This document shows, piece after piece, positions 25,976 to 35,174 of a stretch of DNA of 64,000 bases. Each line of letters opens with the position of its first letter. Position 1 is the first letter of the stretch. Origin of the DNA: Flavobacterium sp. W4I14 (GTDB lineage: Bacteria > Bacteroidota > Bacteroidia > Sphingobacteriales > Sphingobacteriaceae); contig JAUSZU010000001.1 in NCBI GenBank assembly GCA_030817875.1, forward strand, positions 310,001-374,000, given 5' to 3'. A program made the translations under genes and the position numbers. The notes under the pieces are model-generated. The model did no database searches, had not been told where the DNA came from, and saw only the letters and a program-made list of their open reading frames with translations.

Positions 25976-26199
25976 ATGATGAAAAAAATCTACTCAATTT
26001 TTTATCCTATGGAAAATCTGTTCCTATTTTATTACGGGCACTGGAAATACCGGGGCTGGAAATCCAGTGCGAAAGCACCTCAAGCTACTCAATGATTTAG
26101 TCGGGAGTAATTACAAAGCTAGCTTGTTTTTAATTCCCAAATACGTCAGTTCATAATAGAACGATAAATTTTAACTACAACCTAACCAAAATTTAAAAT
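25976..26199 (+). other. Gap with a 39-codon ORF and hairpin
   Basis: Between the sulfatase and the T9SS protein. A 39-codon frame (25976-26095, begins MMKKIYSIFYPMENLF) has a start right after the sulfatase stop, but its content does not look like a finished protein; it may be the beginning of a lost gene. Within it GCACTGG (26038-26044) pairs with CCAGTGC (26064-26070). No clear promoter was found before 26200, so read-through from the GH2 promoter is possible. Confidence 0.35.
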
Positions 26200-29166
26200 A
26201 TGAGATTTATTTACATTAGGCTAATCCTGTTTACAGGGTTAATGGGATTTCTATTGCCTATCCATGCCCAGGATATTACCACAGGCCTCGATGCCTGGTA
26301 CAAGTTTGATTATCAGCCCGGCGATACTTATATAAAAGATTATTCTGGGAACAGCCGACATATTGGGGCGATAAAGGCCGGACAGCAACAAGCGTTCGGA
26401 ACAGATTTTCAATGGAATGTAGAGCAGGTAAAAGGCAATAACATGAGCACTGTTTACTTTCCTACGGGAAGAGATGGTGGGGTAATGTTATCCAACGCGG
26501 CAGGTAATTCCTGGTTGGGTGCTGCGGGATCTGCTGCAAGGACATTTTGTGCCTGGGTTAAGATCGATGCGGGTTCTGATGACAATACTGGGCGTATCCT
26601 GTTTGCCTACGGCGACGATAGCCAGCCGGGCGGCCGGTTCGAGATCGACCTGAAGGGCCACCAGATCGAGTTTGAAAATGCGGCCAATACAGGTGGAAAT
26701 GGTTGGAAGAACAGAAGTATTGCGGCTTTGAACAATACCGACCACCCACAAGGGCAGTGGCTGCATTTGGCGCTGGTATATGACGGGATAGGCGACCGCA
26801 AAACAGGTGTAAAACTCTATGTAAACGGAAAATCTTTACCGCTCACGCCGGTTAACAATAATGCTGACTTTTCCATTAGCACGGTTACCCAGTATGCACC
26901 GGAAATCGGAAATTTTATGGTGAAAATGGCCATTGCCGATATGCGCGTTTACAACAGGGCCCTCACCAAAGCAGATATCAATGTCCTGTGTCCTGACGAT
27001 ACCCCTGTGGATCCGCCATTTTCCAATGCCCGGCTGAGGGCACTCATTAACGAGGCTATGGAAAACCATGCAACAACTATCACCATTCCCCCAGGTACCT
27101 ATACAGGAACGGTTCCTGGAAATGAATTTATTTCTATAAATGGGGTGAACAATCTGAAAATTATTGCGGATGGGGTAACCATGGTCTGTGGTACCAAAAA
27201 GCGTGCGGTAAGCATATCAGACTGCAACAATGTTACCTTACAGGGCTTAAAAATCGACTATAATCCATTAACCTTTACACAGGGCGATATTATTGCAACG
27301 GGTACGGGCTACGTAGATATCAAAATCCACAAAGGCTATGAGGTAAAGGCTTATAACCGGATAGATATTGTTGATCCCGCAACCAGGTTCAGGAAAAAAG
27401 GAAACGTATTTTTGTGGGGCTCAACAGCAGCGGTCATCGGTGATTCAATTGTTAGGGTAAGTCAATCAGCCCTGCCGGGCATTGCAGTAGTTGGTGACAT
27501 GGCAAGTCTGAGTACTGCAAATGAATCGGGTTCCGAGAATGCGATAGTTCTTGGAGAAAACAGGGGAGGGATTAAGCTACAGAAGGTAACGGTTTATGCG
27601 GCGCCGGGTTTTGGTATATTCGAGGTGGGCGGTGCCGGTGGGACCATTTTAGACAGTTGTAAAGTTGTACCGGGTCCACTTCCCGCCGGAGCAGTACAAG
27701 AACGTTTGTTATCGGCTTCCTGGGATGCCATTCAGCATAAACTCATGCGCGTAGGGCCAACAGTTGAACATTGCGAAGTGAAGGATGCAGGTGATGATAC
27801 ATGGAGCGTCACCTGGGACGGCGAATATGTGGTTAACAGCGTGTCTGGAAGTACACTTGGCCTTTCGCGCAGCACATTGGTAGTAGGTGATACGCTCCGT
27901 TCAACGGTAAATACAGATTTTGCGGTGGTTACAGGTAAAACCGGTTCAAACGTGACTTTGGATAGGGCCTCTCCATGGGCAGTAGGTGCCAAACTTTATT
28001 CTTTAGATCGGCGATGTGAGCATTTCGTACTCCGCGGCAATAACTTTAGGAGTTCCGGAAGGGTACTGATCAAGGCCGGCCACGGTATAATAGAGAATAA
28101 TATAATCGATACTGGGCATAGTGGGGTAACCGTAAATACCGAAATTGGCGCTGGACTGTCCAGGATATCCAACCTCATTATCAAAAATAACATTATCCGC
28201 TCTACAGGATTTTTCAATCCTGCACCCTGGAGCAATCAGGCGGGCTCGATTTCTATCGTCGATGGCGCGGGGTATGATCTTTCGCCGGCTGGCGTGTTTG
28301 ACCAAATCGTGATTGAGGGAAATACGCTGGAAGACATCAATGGCGTAAATCTGGTGGTTTCGTCGGCAAGCAATGTAAGCATAAAAGAAAATAAATTCTA
28401 TAGAACGGGATTAACCGTCCCCAATGGAACAGGGGCACAGTATAGCATCGGGCAGAATACAGTTGCTTATCTTAAAAACTTAAAGAATATCGTGCTGGAC
28501 AGCAACGAAGTTATCGATCAGGGGCTGACCAAACTGATGGATTCTGCTAAGCTGGAAAATTTTTCAAAACTGAGAAGAGGGATTTTTATCCGATCGGAAC
28601 AGCTCATGGCAGTCTCGCTCTCCGTAACTGCTCCGTCAGCAAATCTAAAATTTAAAGCTGGCGCAGATATTCCACTGGAGGCAAATGTTACCAGCAATGT
28701 GCAAATCTCAAAAGTTGAATTTTTTAAGGGAGCAGACAAACTTGGGGAGGTCACAAAAGCACCGTATATATTCAATTGGATGAAAGTGGCGAAAGGAAGT
28801 TACCAAGTTACAGCCAAAGCCATCGGTGAGGATCAAGTTACAGCTGTATCCCAGCAGATCAGCATTTCGGTAGCAGATCAACCGGTTTTGGAAAGCATGG
28901 ATAAGCCGGCACTAAATCCACGCAATCTCTTATCACCAAATGGAGATGGAAAAAATGACTATTGGGAAATTGAAAATATCGCGCAATATCCTGAATTGAA
29001 AGTCACTGTTTTTAACAGGCAGGGGCAGCAGATTTTAAGTGCAAAATCTTTTGAGAGATGGGACGGAACCGTTAATGGGTCGCCTGCTCCAACAGGGCTT
29101 TATTTTTACTCGATCAGTGAAAACGACAGAACAATCAAAACCGGCAGTATTACCCTTATCCGATAA
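26200..29166 (+). CDS. T9SS-secreted LamG / right-handed beta-helix protein
   Basis: 988 residues. Signal peptide (to about residue 24), a LamG/concanavalin-like domain (about 28-265: GLDAWYKFDYQPGD, FCAWVKIDAGS, WLHLALVYDG), a right-handed beta-helix (about 275-800: many short NxxI repeats), an Ig-like domain (about 805-895: ADIPLEANVTSN ... VEFFKGADKLGEV) and a C-terminal gliding-motility-associated type B sorting domain (LSPNGDGKNDYWEIENI ... VFNRQGQ ... WDGTVNG ... PTGLYFYSI). The last domain directs export by T9SS and attachment or release at the surface. The helix contains KDAGDDTWSVTWDG at a place comparable to the GH110 aspartate pair, so a related glycosidase activity is possible. 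The adjacent PorP/SprF gene fits the usual pairing with type B cargo. Confidence 0.85.
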   Translation: MRFIYIRLILFTGLMGFLLPIHAQDITTGLDAWYKFDYQPGDTYIKDYSGNSRHIGAIKAGQQQAFGTDFQWNVEQVKGNNMSTVYFPTGRDGGVMLSNAAGNSWLGAAGSAARTFCAWVKIDAGSDDNTGRILFAYGDDSQPGGRFEIDLKGHQIEFENAANTGGNGWKNRSIAALNNTDHPQGQWLHLALVYDGIGDRKTGVKLYVNGKSLPLTPVNNNADFSISTVTQYAPEIGNFMVKMAIADMRVYNRALTKADINVLCPDDTPVDPPFSNARLRALINEAMENHATTITIPPGTYTGTVPGNEFISINGVNNLKIIADGVTMVCGTKKRAVSISDCNNVTLQGLKIDYNPLTFTQGDIIATGTGYVDIKIHKGYEVKAYNRIDIVDPATRFRKKGNVFLWGSTAAVIGDSIVRVSQSALPGIAVVGDMASLSTANESGSENAIVLGENRGGIKLQKVTVYAAPGFGIFEVGGAGGTILDSCKVVPGPLPAGAVQERLLSASWDAIQHKLMRVGPTVEHCEVKDAGDDTWSVTWDGEYVVNSVSGSTLGLSRSTLVVGDTLRSTVNTDFAVVTGKTGSNVTLDRASPWAVGAKLYSLDRRCEHFVLRGNNFRSSGRVLIKAGHGIIENNIIDTGHSGVTVNTEIGAGLSRISNLIIKNNIIRSTGFFNPAPWSNQAGSISIVDGAGYDLSPAGVFDQIVIEGNTLEDINGVNLVVSSASNVSIKENKFYRTGLTVPNGTGAQYSIGQNTVAYLKNLKNIVLDSNEVIDQGLTKLMDSAKLENFSKLRRGIFIRSEQLMAVSLSVTAPSANLKFKAGADIPLEANVTSNVQISKVEFFKGADKLGEVTKAPYIFNWMKVAKGSYQVTAKAIGEDQVTAVSQQISISVADQPVLESMDKPALNPRNLLSPNGDGKNDYWEIENIAQYPELKVTVFNRQGQQILSAKSFERWDGTVNGSPAPTGLYFYSISENDRTIKTGSITLIR

Positions 29167-29168
29167 CC

Positions 29169-30050
29169 ATGAAGAAATATTTATTTACAGTGCTGATACT
29201 TGCCTTACTGGGCTTTAAATGCTTTTCACAACAGGGCACCTCATACAGTCATTTTTATAACCATCCATTTATGTATAACCCTGCTTTTGCAGGCTCAGAA
29301 GATTATGGTCAGATCACCGCTGTTTCGCGTATGCAATGGGCAGGTGCAGACCGGGCGGTTTCTTCTGCTTTCGTAACTGCTGAATTACCATTAAGGAAAA
29401 ATATTTCCATTGGGGCACGGTTTTACAGTGATAAACAGGGAATGATCAGTAATACCTCAGGGCTGCTCACTTTGGCTTATCACCTGCCCCTGAACAGCAG
29501 CTCGAAGCTGAGTTTTGGTATTTCGGCCGGAGCATCAAGATATAATATCAGCTCCACCAATCTGAATGTTTCCAGCGCTGATGATCCTGCAATCGGAAGC
29601 GAGCAGAATAACAGCGGAGGTTTTGATGGAGATTTTGGTGTAAACTATAAATTTAAGAACCTCAATATCGGCGTTGCGTTGCCCTCCCTTTTTAAGTCAT
29701 ATGGCACTAGTAACAGTTTGAATCAAAATAAAGGCCAGATGGTACTGCTGTCTGCCGCTTATAAAATTAGCACCAGTTTCGTATTTATTGAGCCCCAGGT
29801 TATTTACAGGAATAAAAATGAGCTCATGGGGAAAACAGAGATGATGCTGACGCTATATTTTAAACAGCACTTCTGGGCAGGTAGTCTTTACCGATTTGAT
29901 TACGGACCAGCTTTTTATGGTGGCTTTAAGATCAATCCACATTTTAAGTTGGGTTACGCTTATGAAACAAGTCCCACCGGGGGCAAGTCATCAATAAGTG
30001 GGACACATGAGATTTTTTTAAGCTATCAGTTCGCTAAAAAAAGCTTCTGA
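29169..30050 (+). CDS. PorP/SprF family type IX secretion membrane protein
   Basis: 293 residues: signal peptide (MKKYLFTVLILALLGFKCFSQ), then the family opening FYNHPFMYNPAFAGSEDYGQ, followed by repeated beta-barrel strands (ISIGARFYSDKQG, LSFGISAGASRYN, LNIGVALPSLFKS, FKLGYAYETSPTG). PorP/SprF-type outer-membrane proteins act with T9SS in surface attachment or secretion of type B CTD cargo, and a gene of this family directly behind such cargo is common. It starts 2 bases after the cargo's stop, so the pair is co-translated. Confidence 0.93.
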   Translation: MKKYLFTVLILALLGFKCFSQQGTSYSHFYNHPFMYNPAFAGSEDYGQITAVSRMQWAGADRAVSSAFVTAELPLRKNISIGARFYSDKQGMISNTSGLLTLAYHLPLNSSSKLSFGISAGASRYNISSTNLNVSSADDPAIGSEQNNSGGFDGDFGVNYKFKNLNIGVALPSLFKSYGTSNSLNQNKGQMVLLSAAYKISTSFVFIEPQVIYRNKNELMGKTEMMLTLYFKQHFWAGSLYRFDYGPAFYGGFKINPHFKLGYAYETSPTGGKSSISGTHEIFLSYQFAKKSF

Positions 30051-30058
30051 TAAGCTTA

Positions 30059-30125
30059 TTGTTACAAAATGATGCTTTTTTGTTACAGCGCAGTACTTGT
30101 AAGCACTATTTAAACAATAAAATTG
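30059..30125 (+). promoter_or_regulatory. PUL1 promoter 2 with TTGTTAC direct repeat (candidate HTCS operator)
   Basis: TTGTTAC at 30059-30065 and 30080-30086 (21 bp start to start), TTG at 30097-30099, an 18-base spacer, then TAAAATTG at 30118-30125 (one mismatch from TAnnTTTG). All distances equal those of the promoter at 19922-19988: second repeat to TTG is 17 bases in both. The SusC ATG is 51 bases downstream of the -7 box. Confidence 0.75.
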
Positions 30126-30175
30126 CCACTGCAAACAAACAGCACAACTAACCAATATATAACCAAATATTCCAA

Positions 30176-33100
30176 ATGATGATTTTTAAATTTCGGGCTG
30201 ATCTTAGGGCTAGGTGTAAGCCGTACAGGCAGTTTTCTGCCATTCGAACGCTGGGTTTTCTTCTGCTTTGCATGCTTTTTGCATCCACAGGCGAAGTAGC
30301 TGCAAAAATGTCCCTGAAAACCGGGGTTAGGTTATCCGCTGATATTATCAGGGGTAAGATAACGGACGAAAAAGGCGGGGGGCTCCCCGGTGTAAGCGTT
30401 AAACTTAAAGGTACAAAAACCGGAACGGTTACAGACGCCGAGGGAAATTATTTGCTGAAACTCGAAAAAGCACAAGGCACCCTGGTATTCTCTTTTGTTG
30501 GCTACGAAACCCAGGAAGTTGAACTCGATGGAAAAAGTACGGTCGATATCGTACTGAAGGAAGCTGGAAACGCCATGGACGATGTGGTGGTGGTCGGTTT
30601 TGGTACCCAGAAGAAAAGTACCTTAGTCGGCGCGGTATCAACCGTAAAGGTGTCAGACTTAAAAATCGCTGCCGGACGCTCACTCACCAATACGCTGGCC
30701 GGAAAGGTTGCAGGGGTAATTTCGGTACAGAGAAGCGGCGAGCCTGGCAAAGATGATGCGCAGTTCTGGATCCGCGGGATCAGCACTTTCGGTGCCGGTC
30801 GGGAACCTTTGGTACTGGTAGACGGAGTGGAACGGGCAATGAACAACGTAGAGCCAGAGGATGTAGACAATTTCTCTGTGCTTAAAGATGCTACCGCGAC
30901 TGCAATTTATGGTATCCGCGGGGCGAACGGTGTAATTCTTATCACTACACGGAGAGGTAAACTGGCAAAACCTGTTGTAAACTTCAAATATGAACAGGGA
31001 AGATTGCAGGCTACCTCAAAACCAAAATTTGTGGATGCACCGACTTATCTTACGCTGCTCAACGAGGCCAATCTGGCAACAAACCCTAATTATGTTACCC
31101 CTTATACGCCAGATATTATCGAGAAGTACCGTTCAGGTGTTGATCCGCTTTTGTATCCGAATGTAGATTGGATGGGATTGATGATGAAGGATTTTTCGAA
31201 TAACCAGCGGGCAACGATGAATGTAAGCGGCGGGTCGGAGAAGGCGAAATATTATGTTTCTGGCAGCTATTATGACGAATCGGGGATATGGAGTACGGAT
31301 GCTTTGAAAACCTATAATTCTCAGAGCAAATTGCAACGGATTAATTTTCGGTCCAATATCGATCTGCAGCTGCGCACTGATATGGAACTGAGTTTAGGCC
31401 TGGGCGGTTATTTGATGCTCAATAATTATCCGGGAGATGGAAATTCGGGGGGCATATGGTACAATATGATGTTGGCTACACCGGCAAAGTATGCACCTAC
31501 TGCACCTGATCCGGATGATCCAAGAAAAGTAATCTATCTCAACAGCGGCGGATCGGGCAATTTTAACCCCTATCAATATTTAGTAGACAGAGGCTATACC
31601 AACCAATGGGCAAATACACTGCAGACCGATATTACTTTAAAATATAATGCGGATAAGCTGTTGAAAGGATTAAAATCTTCTGTTAAATTTTCTTATGATG
31701 CGTATTCCTATAACAATGTGCAACGTTTAAGGAGCGGCGATAGCTGGACGATTGTGCCTCCGGGCAGAGATCCGCTTACCGGAAAACTGGTGCTGCAAAA
31801 AACCTATACTGGATCGAAAGACCTGTCCTATACCAAATCGGCAGGTGGAAACAGAAGGATCTACTTCCTCGGACAGGTGGACTATAACCGCCAGTTCGGT
31901 GATCACACCGTTTCGGGAATGGTAGCTTATAACCAGCAGGATTATCAGAACGGCGATGCCGGAAACGCAATGGCAGCCCTGCCGTTCCGTTTTATGGGAC
32001 TGGTAAGCAGAGCAACTTATGGCTATAAATCGAGATATTTCCTGGAAGCAAATGCGGGCTATAACGGCTCTGAAAATTTTGCTGAAGGTCATCGGTTCGG
32101 TCTGTTCCCTTCCGCAGGGTTGAGCTGGATTGCATCTGAAGAATCTTTTTTTAAGCAGTTGATCAACCCCGATTATGTGAGTTTCTTAAAGTTCAGGGCA
32201 TCAGTGGGTATGAAGGGAAATGACAACCTCGGCTCCCGCCGCTTTGCCTACTTAACTACCGTTGGTGGTGGATATGGGGCATATGTGCTTGGACAGGATG
32301 TAAATGTAAACTGGGGAAGCGTTGGAGAGAACGAATGGGGCGCTGACCTGACCTGGGAAAAAGAAAGAGAAGTGAACCTTGGTTTAGAACTACGTTTTCT
32401 AAAAGGATTTTACCTACAGGCCGATTTCTTTAAACGTCACCGAAAGGGAATCTTTTTACAACGGAATTCGATTCCACAAACTGCAGGTCTGAACCAAAGG
32501 CCCTGGGGCAATATAGGGGAATTTAAAAACCACGGTATTGACGCAACACTCGAGTATTCTAAAAATATCGGTGAGGTAAATGTTGCCCTGCGTGGCAATT
32601 ATACCTTTGCGAGGAACAACCTGTTGGATAATGATGAGCCTGATTATGTGTATACTTATCAAAATGCAAAAGGGAAACGATTAGGGCAGCCGTTTGGGCT
32701 GATTGCTGACGGACTTTTCACTTCTCAGGAAGAAATAAACAGTTCTCCCAGACAGACCTTTGGCGCCGTACGTGTGGGGGATATTAAATATAAGGACGTT
32801 AATGGGGATGGTGTGGTCGATACCTACGACGACGTGGCGATCGGTAATTCAGATATCCCAGAAGTGGTATATGGTTTTGGAACCTCTGTTTCATATAAGG
32901 GATTTGACGTTTCGGTGTTCTTTCAAGGCGCGGCAAATATGGATTTTATGCTTGGCGGTGATGGGTTCTTTCCCTTTACCAGAGGGGAGACCCAGGGTAA
33001 TGTAACCTATTATGCAACCGATAGGTGGTCGCTGGGCAATCCAAGTCAGGATGTACTCTTCCCACGCTTAAGTTCCGGTTCGAATCCGAACAACTACCGC

Positions 33101-33343
33101 AACTCTACCTGGTGGCAGCGGAAAGCAGACTACCTAAGGCTGAAAACAGCTGAAATAGGATATAGTTTGCCAAAAAAATGGACGCAGAAGGTCAAAATTT
33201 CCACCTTCAGGGTTTATGCTTCAGGGATGAACCTTTATACTTTTAGCAGTTTCAAATTCTGGGATCCGGAATTAGGGAATGGCAACGGTGCTTCTTACCC
33301 TTTACAGAAAACATTTATCCTTGGCGCAAACATTAATTTTTAA
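30176..33343 (+). CDS. SusC/RagA TonB-linked outer-membrane transporter (PUL1)
   Basis: 1055 residues. Signal peptide-like start, carboxypeptidase-regulatory-like domain (about 58-130: GKITDEKGGGLPGVSVKLKG), TonB-box-like DDVVVVGFGTQKK, plug domain (AAGRSLTNTLAGKVAGVISV ... WIRGISTFGAG ... NFSVLKDATATAIYGIRGA) and a long beta-barrel. It imports glycan fragments into the periplasm together with its SusD lid (next gene), driven by TonB. The signal peptide is preceded by an unusually basic n-region (MMIFKFRADLRARCKPYRQF), as seen in some Bacteroidota SusC proteins. It has its own HTCS-type promoter. Substrate inferred from neighbours: a (sulfated) galactan. Confidence 0.94.
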   Translation: MMIFKFRADLRARCKPYRQFSAIRTLGFLLLCMLFASTGEVAAKMSLKTGVRLSADIIRGKITDEKGGGLPGVSVKLKGTKTGTVTDAEGNYLLKLEKAQGTLVFSFVGYETQEVELDGKSTVDIVLKEAGNAMDDVVVVGFGTQKKSTLVGAVSTVKVSDLKIAAGRSLTNTLAGKVAGVISVQRSGEPGKDDAQFWIRGISTFGAGREPLVLVDGVERAMNNVEPEDVDNFSVLKDATATAIYGIRGANGVILITTRRGKLAKPVVNFKYEQGRLQATSKPKFVDAPTYLTLLNEANLATNPNYVTPYTPDIIEKYRSGVDPLLYPNVDWMGLMMKDFSNNQRATMNVSGGSEKAKYYVSGSYYDESGIWSTDALKTYNSQSKLQRINFRSNIDLQLRTDMELSLGLGGYLMLNNYPGDGNSGGIWYNMMLATPAKYAPTAPDPDDPRKVIYLNSGGSGNFNPYQYLVDRGYTNQWANTLQTDITLKYNADKLLKGLKSSVKFSYDAYSYNNVQRLRSGDSWTIVPPGRDPLTGKLVLQKTYTGSKDLSYTKSAGGNRRIYFLGQVDYNRQFGDHTVSGMVAYNQQDYQNGDAGNAMAALPFRFMGLVSRATYGYKSRYFLEANAGYNGSENFAEGHRFGLFPSAGLSWIASEESFFKQLINPDYVSFLKFRASVGMKGNDNLGSRRFAYLTTVGGGYGAYVLGQDVNVNWGSVGENEWGADLTWEKEREVNLGLELRFLKGFYLQADFFKRHRKGIFLQRNSIPQTAGLNQRPWGNIGEFKNHGIDATLEYSKNIGEVNVALRGNYTFARNNLLDNDEPDYVYTYQNAKGKRLGQPFGLIADGLFTSQEEINSSPRQTFGAVRVGDIKYKDVNGDGVVDTYDDVAIGNSDIPEVVYGFGTSVSYKGFDVSVFFQGAANMDFMLGGDGFFPFTRGETQGNVTYYATDRWSLGNPSQDVLFPRLSSGSNPNNYRNSTWWQRKADYLRLKTAEIGYSLPKKWTQKVKISTFRVYASGMNLYTFSSFKFWDPELGNGNGASYPLQKTFILGANINF

Positions 33344-33344
33344 G

Positions 33345-35171
33345 ATGATGAAAATGGCTTTAGCAAAAATTAAATGCCTGGTGCTTATTGTTTTAAGCAT
33401 GCTGGCACTATCCTCATGTAAGAAATTTCTGGACAAACAGCCAGACGATATGCTTACCATCGATGAGGTTTTTAAATCGAGGACACAGACCCAGGCTTAC
33501 CTGAGTAGTGTATATTCTTTTATACCCGACATCCTTTCCATGCAGAACAATTACAATACACTTGGTATTACGGATGAGGGCGATTTTATCTGGGCGGCTT
33601 CATGGGCAGGCCAGATGAACAATGGGAACTGGAACCCTTCAAGCGGTTACTATGATAAATGGGGCGCTTTTTATAAAGGGATCCGCTCTGCATCGATTTT
33701 TATCAACCGGGTTGATGAGTGTGATGACCCTACACTATCTGTTGAAATGAGAAAAAGCTGGAAACAGGAGGCAAGGGCATTACGGGCTATTTATTACTTT
33801 TTCCTGGTGCGCCAGTATGGGCCCGTGGTTATTCTGCCATTGGAAACAACGGATGTAAATGCCAGCAATGAGGAACTTCAGATGCCGCGTAAACCTTTCG
33901 ATGAATGTATAAAATTTATCATCAACGAATTCGATGCGGTACTGAACAGCCCGGATCTGCCAGAGCGTTTTATCAGTGCAAACGATAAGGGCAGGATAGA
34001 TAAGTTAACCATAATGGGCTTTAAGTCACGTGCACTTTTATTATCTGCAAGCCCATTGTTTAATGGAAATTCGGATTATGCCGGTTTAAAGAATCTGGAT
34101 GGAACGGCTTTGATGAACAGCACCTATGATGTTGCTAAATGGCAAAAAGCTGCAGATGCTGCAAAGGCCCTCATCGATAAAATGCCCGCTGGACTCTACA
34201 AAAAAATCCCTGATGGGCAAACTGCATTTGACCCCTTTATATCTTACCGCGATCTGTTTTTGGATCGCTGGAACCAGGAAGTGATATATGCCCGTCCACA
34301 GATGGCCTCATCAGGTGCTGATGTAGGCTGGGAACGCCACTGTGCGCCACGTTTTGTGAACGGCTGGAACGGAGTGGGTATCTCTCAGCAAATGATCGAC
34401 GCCTACTTTATGGTGAACGGCAAGAAAATCAATGAGACGGGTTCACAGTACTCGGAAGTCGGCTTTAATGCTGCTGCAGGAAAATATACCAAAGCTAATA
34501 CCTTTAATATGTATGTTAACCGTGAACCGCGTTTTTATGTATCCATTATGTATAACGGCGCAGATTGGATTTACAAACAGGATGGCAAGCCTGCGCAGAC
34601 GGTAGAACTGTTTTTTACGGGGAATAGCGGAAAACAGGGCTCTCATGACCATTCGGCAACTGGTTACTTAACAAGCAAAAACATCAGCCCGAATTCGAAC
34701 CTTGTGGAATGGGGCGGGGCATTGCGCTCTTTAGTACTGATTCGCTTGGGTGAGATCTATCTAAATTATGCGGAGGCGTTGAATGAAGTTGGTGATAACC
34801 AGGCTAACCGGGATCAGGCTGCAGTGTATGTCGATAAGATCCGTGAAAGGGCTGGTATTCCAGCACTAACAGTAGATAAAAAGGTATCTCAGAATGCATT
34901 TAGAGAGGCCATCCGTGATGAAAGAAGGGTCGAGCTCGCTTTTGAAGGCTTTAGGGCCTGGGATACCAGAAGATGGAAAATAGCAGAGCAGACCGATGGC
35001 GCACCATTAATGGGAATGAATGTTGATGCGGGCAAAAGCTTGACGGATCTTGAATTTTATAAAAGGACGGTGATTGAAAAACGTGTCTTTCTTAAATCAT
35101 ACTATTTATGGCCGATCCCACAGTCTGATATCGTGCGCAACAAACAATGTGTTCAAAACCCTGGATGGTAA
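33345..35171 (+). CDS. SusD/RagB nutrient-binding outer-membrane lipoprotein (PUL1)
   Basis: About 608 residues. Lipoprotein signal (KCLVLIVLSMLALSSCKKFL, lipobox ALSSC), then SusD features: FLDKQPDD, KQEARALRAIYYFFLVRQYG (the RAxYYF helix), YLNYAEALNEVGD and the end SDIVRNKQCVQNPGW. It is the surface glycan-capturing partner of the SusC barrel. A longer frame opens at 33279 inside the SusC gene, but ATG 33345, 1 base after the SusC stop, gives a proper lipoprotein signal, so that start is used. Confidence 0.94.
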   Translation: MMKMALAKIKCLVLIVLSMLALSSCKKFLDKQPDDMLTIDEVFKSRTQTQAYLSSVYSFIPDILSMQNNYNTLGITDEGDFIWAASWAGQMNNGNWNPSSGYYDKWGAFYKGIRSASIFINRVDECDDPTLSVEMRKSWKQEARALRAIYYFFLVRQYGPVVILPLETTDVNASNEELQMPRKPFDECIKFIINEFDAVLNSPDLPERFISANDKGRIDKLTIMGFKSRALLLSASPLFNGNSDYAGLKNLDGTALMNSTYDVAKWQKAADAAKALIDKMPAGLYKKIPDGQTAFDPFISYRDLFLDRWNQEVIYARPQMASSGADVGWERHCAPRFVNGWNGVGISQQMIDAYFMVNGKKINETGSQYSEVGFNAAAGKYTKANTFNMYVNREPRFYVSIMYNGADWIYKQDGKPAQTVELFFTGNSGKQGSHDHSATGYLTSKNISPNSNLVEWGGALRSLVLIRLGEIYLNYAEALNEVGDNQANRDQAAVYVDKIRERAGIPALTVDKKVSQNAFREAIRDERRVELAFEGFRAWDTRRWKIAEQTDGAPLMGMNVDAGKSLTDLEFYKRTVIEKRVFLKSYYLWPIPQSDIVRNKQCVQNPGW

Positions 35172-35174
35172 CTA

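Noticed and set aside
26038..26080. Riboswitch-like fold (paired GCACTGG/CCAGTGC followed by GAAA)
   Set aside because: A single short stem with no match to a riboswitch consensus I know; it also overlaps a possible decayed ORF.
33279..33344. Longer N-terminus for the PUL1 SusD protein
   Set aside because: It would overlap the end of SusC and would bury the lipoprotein signal; ATG 33345 directly after the SusC stop is far better.
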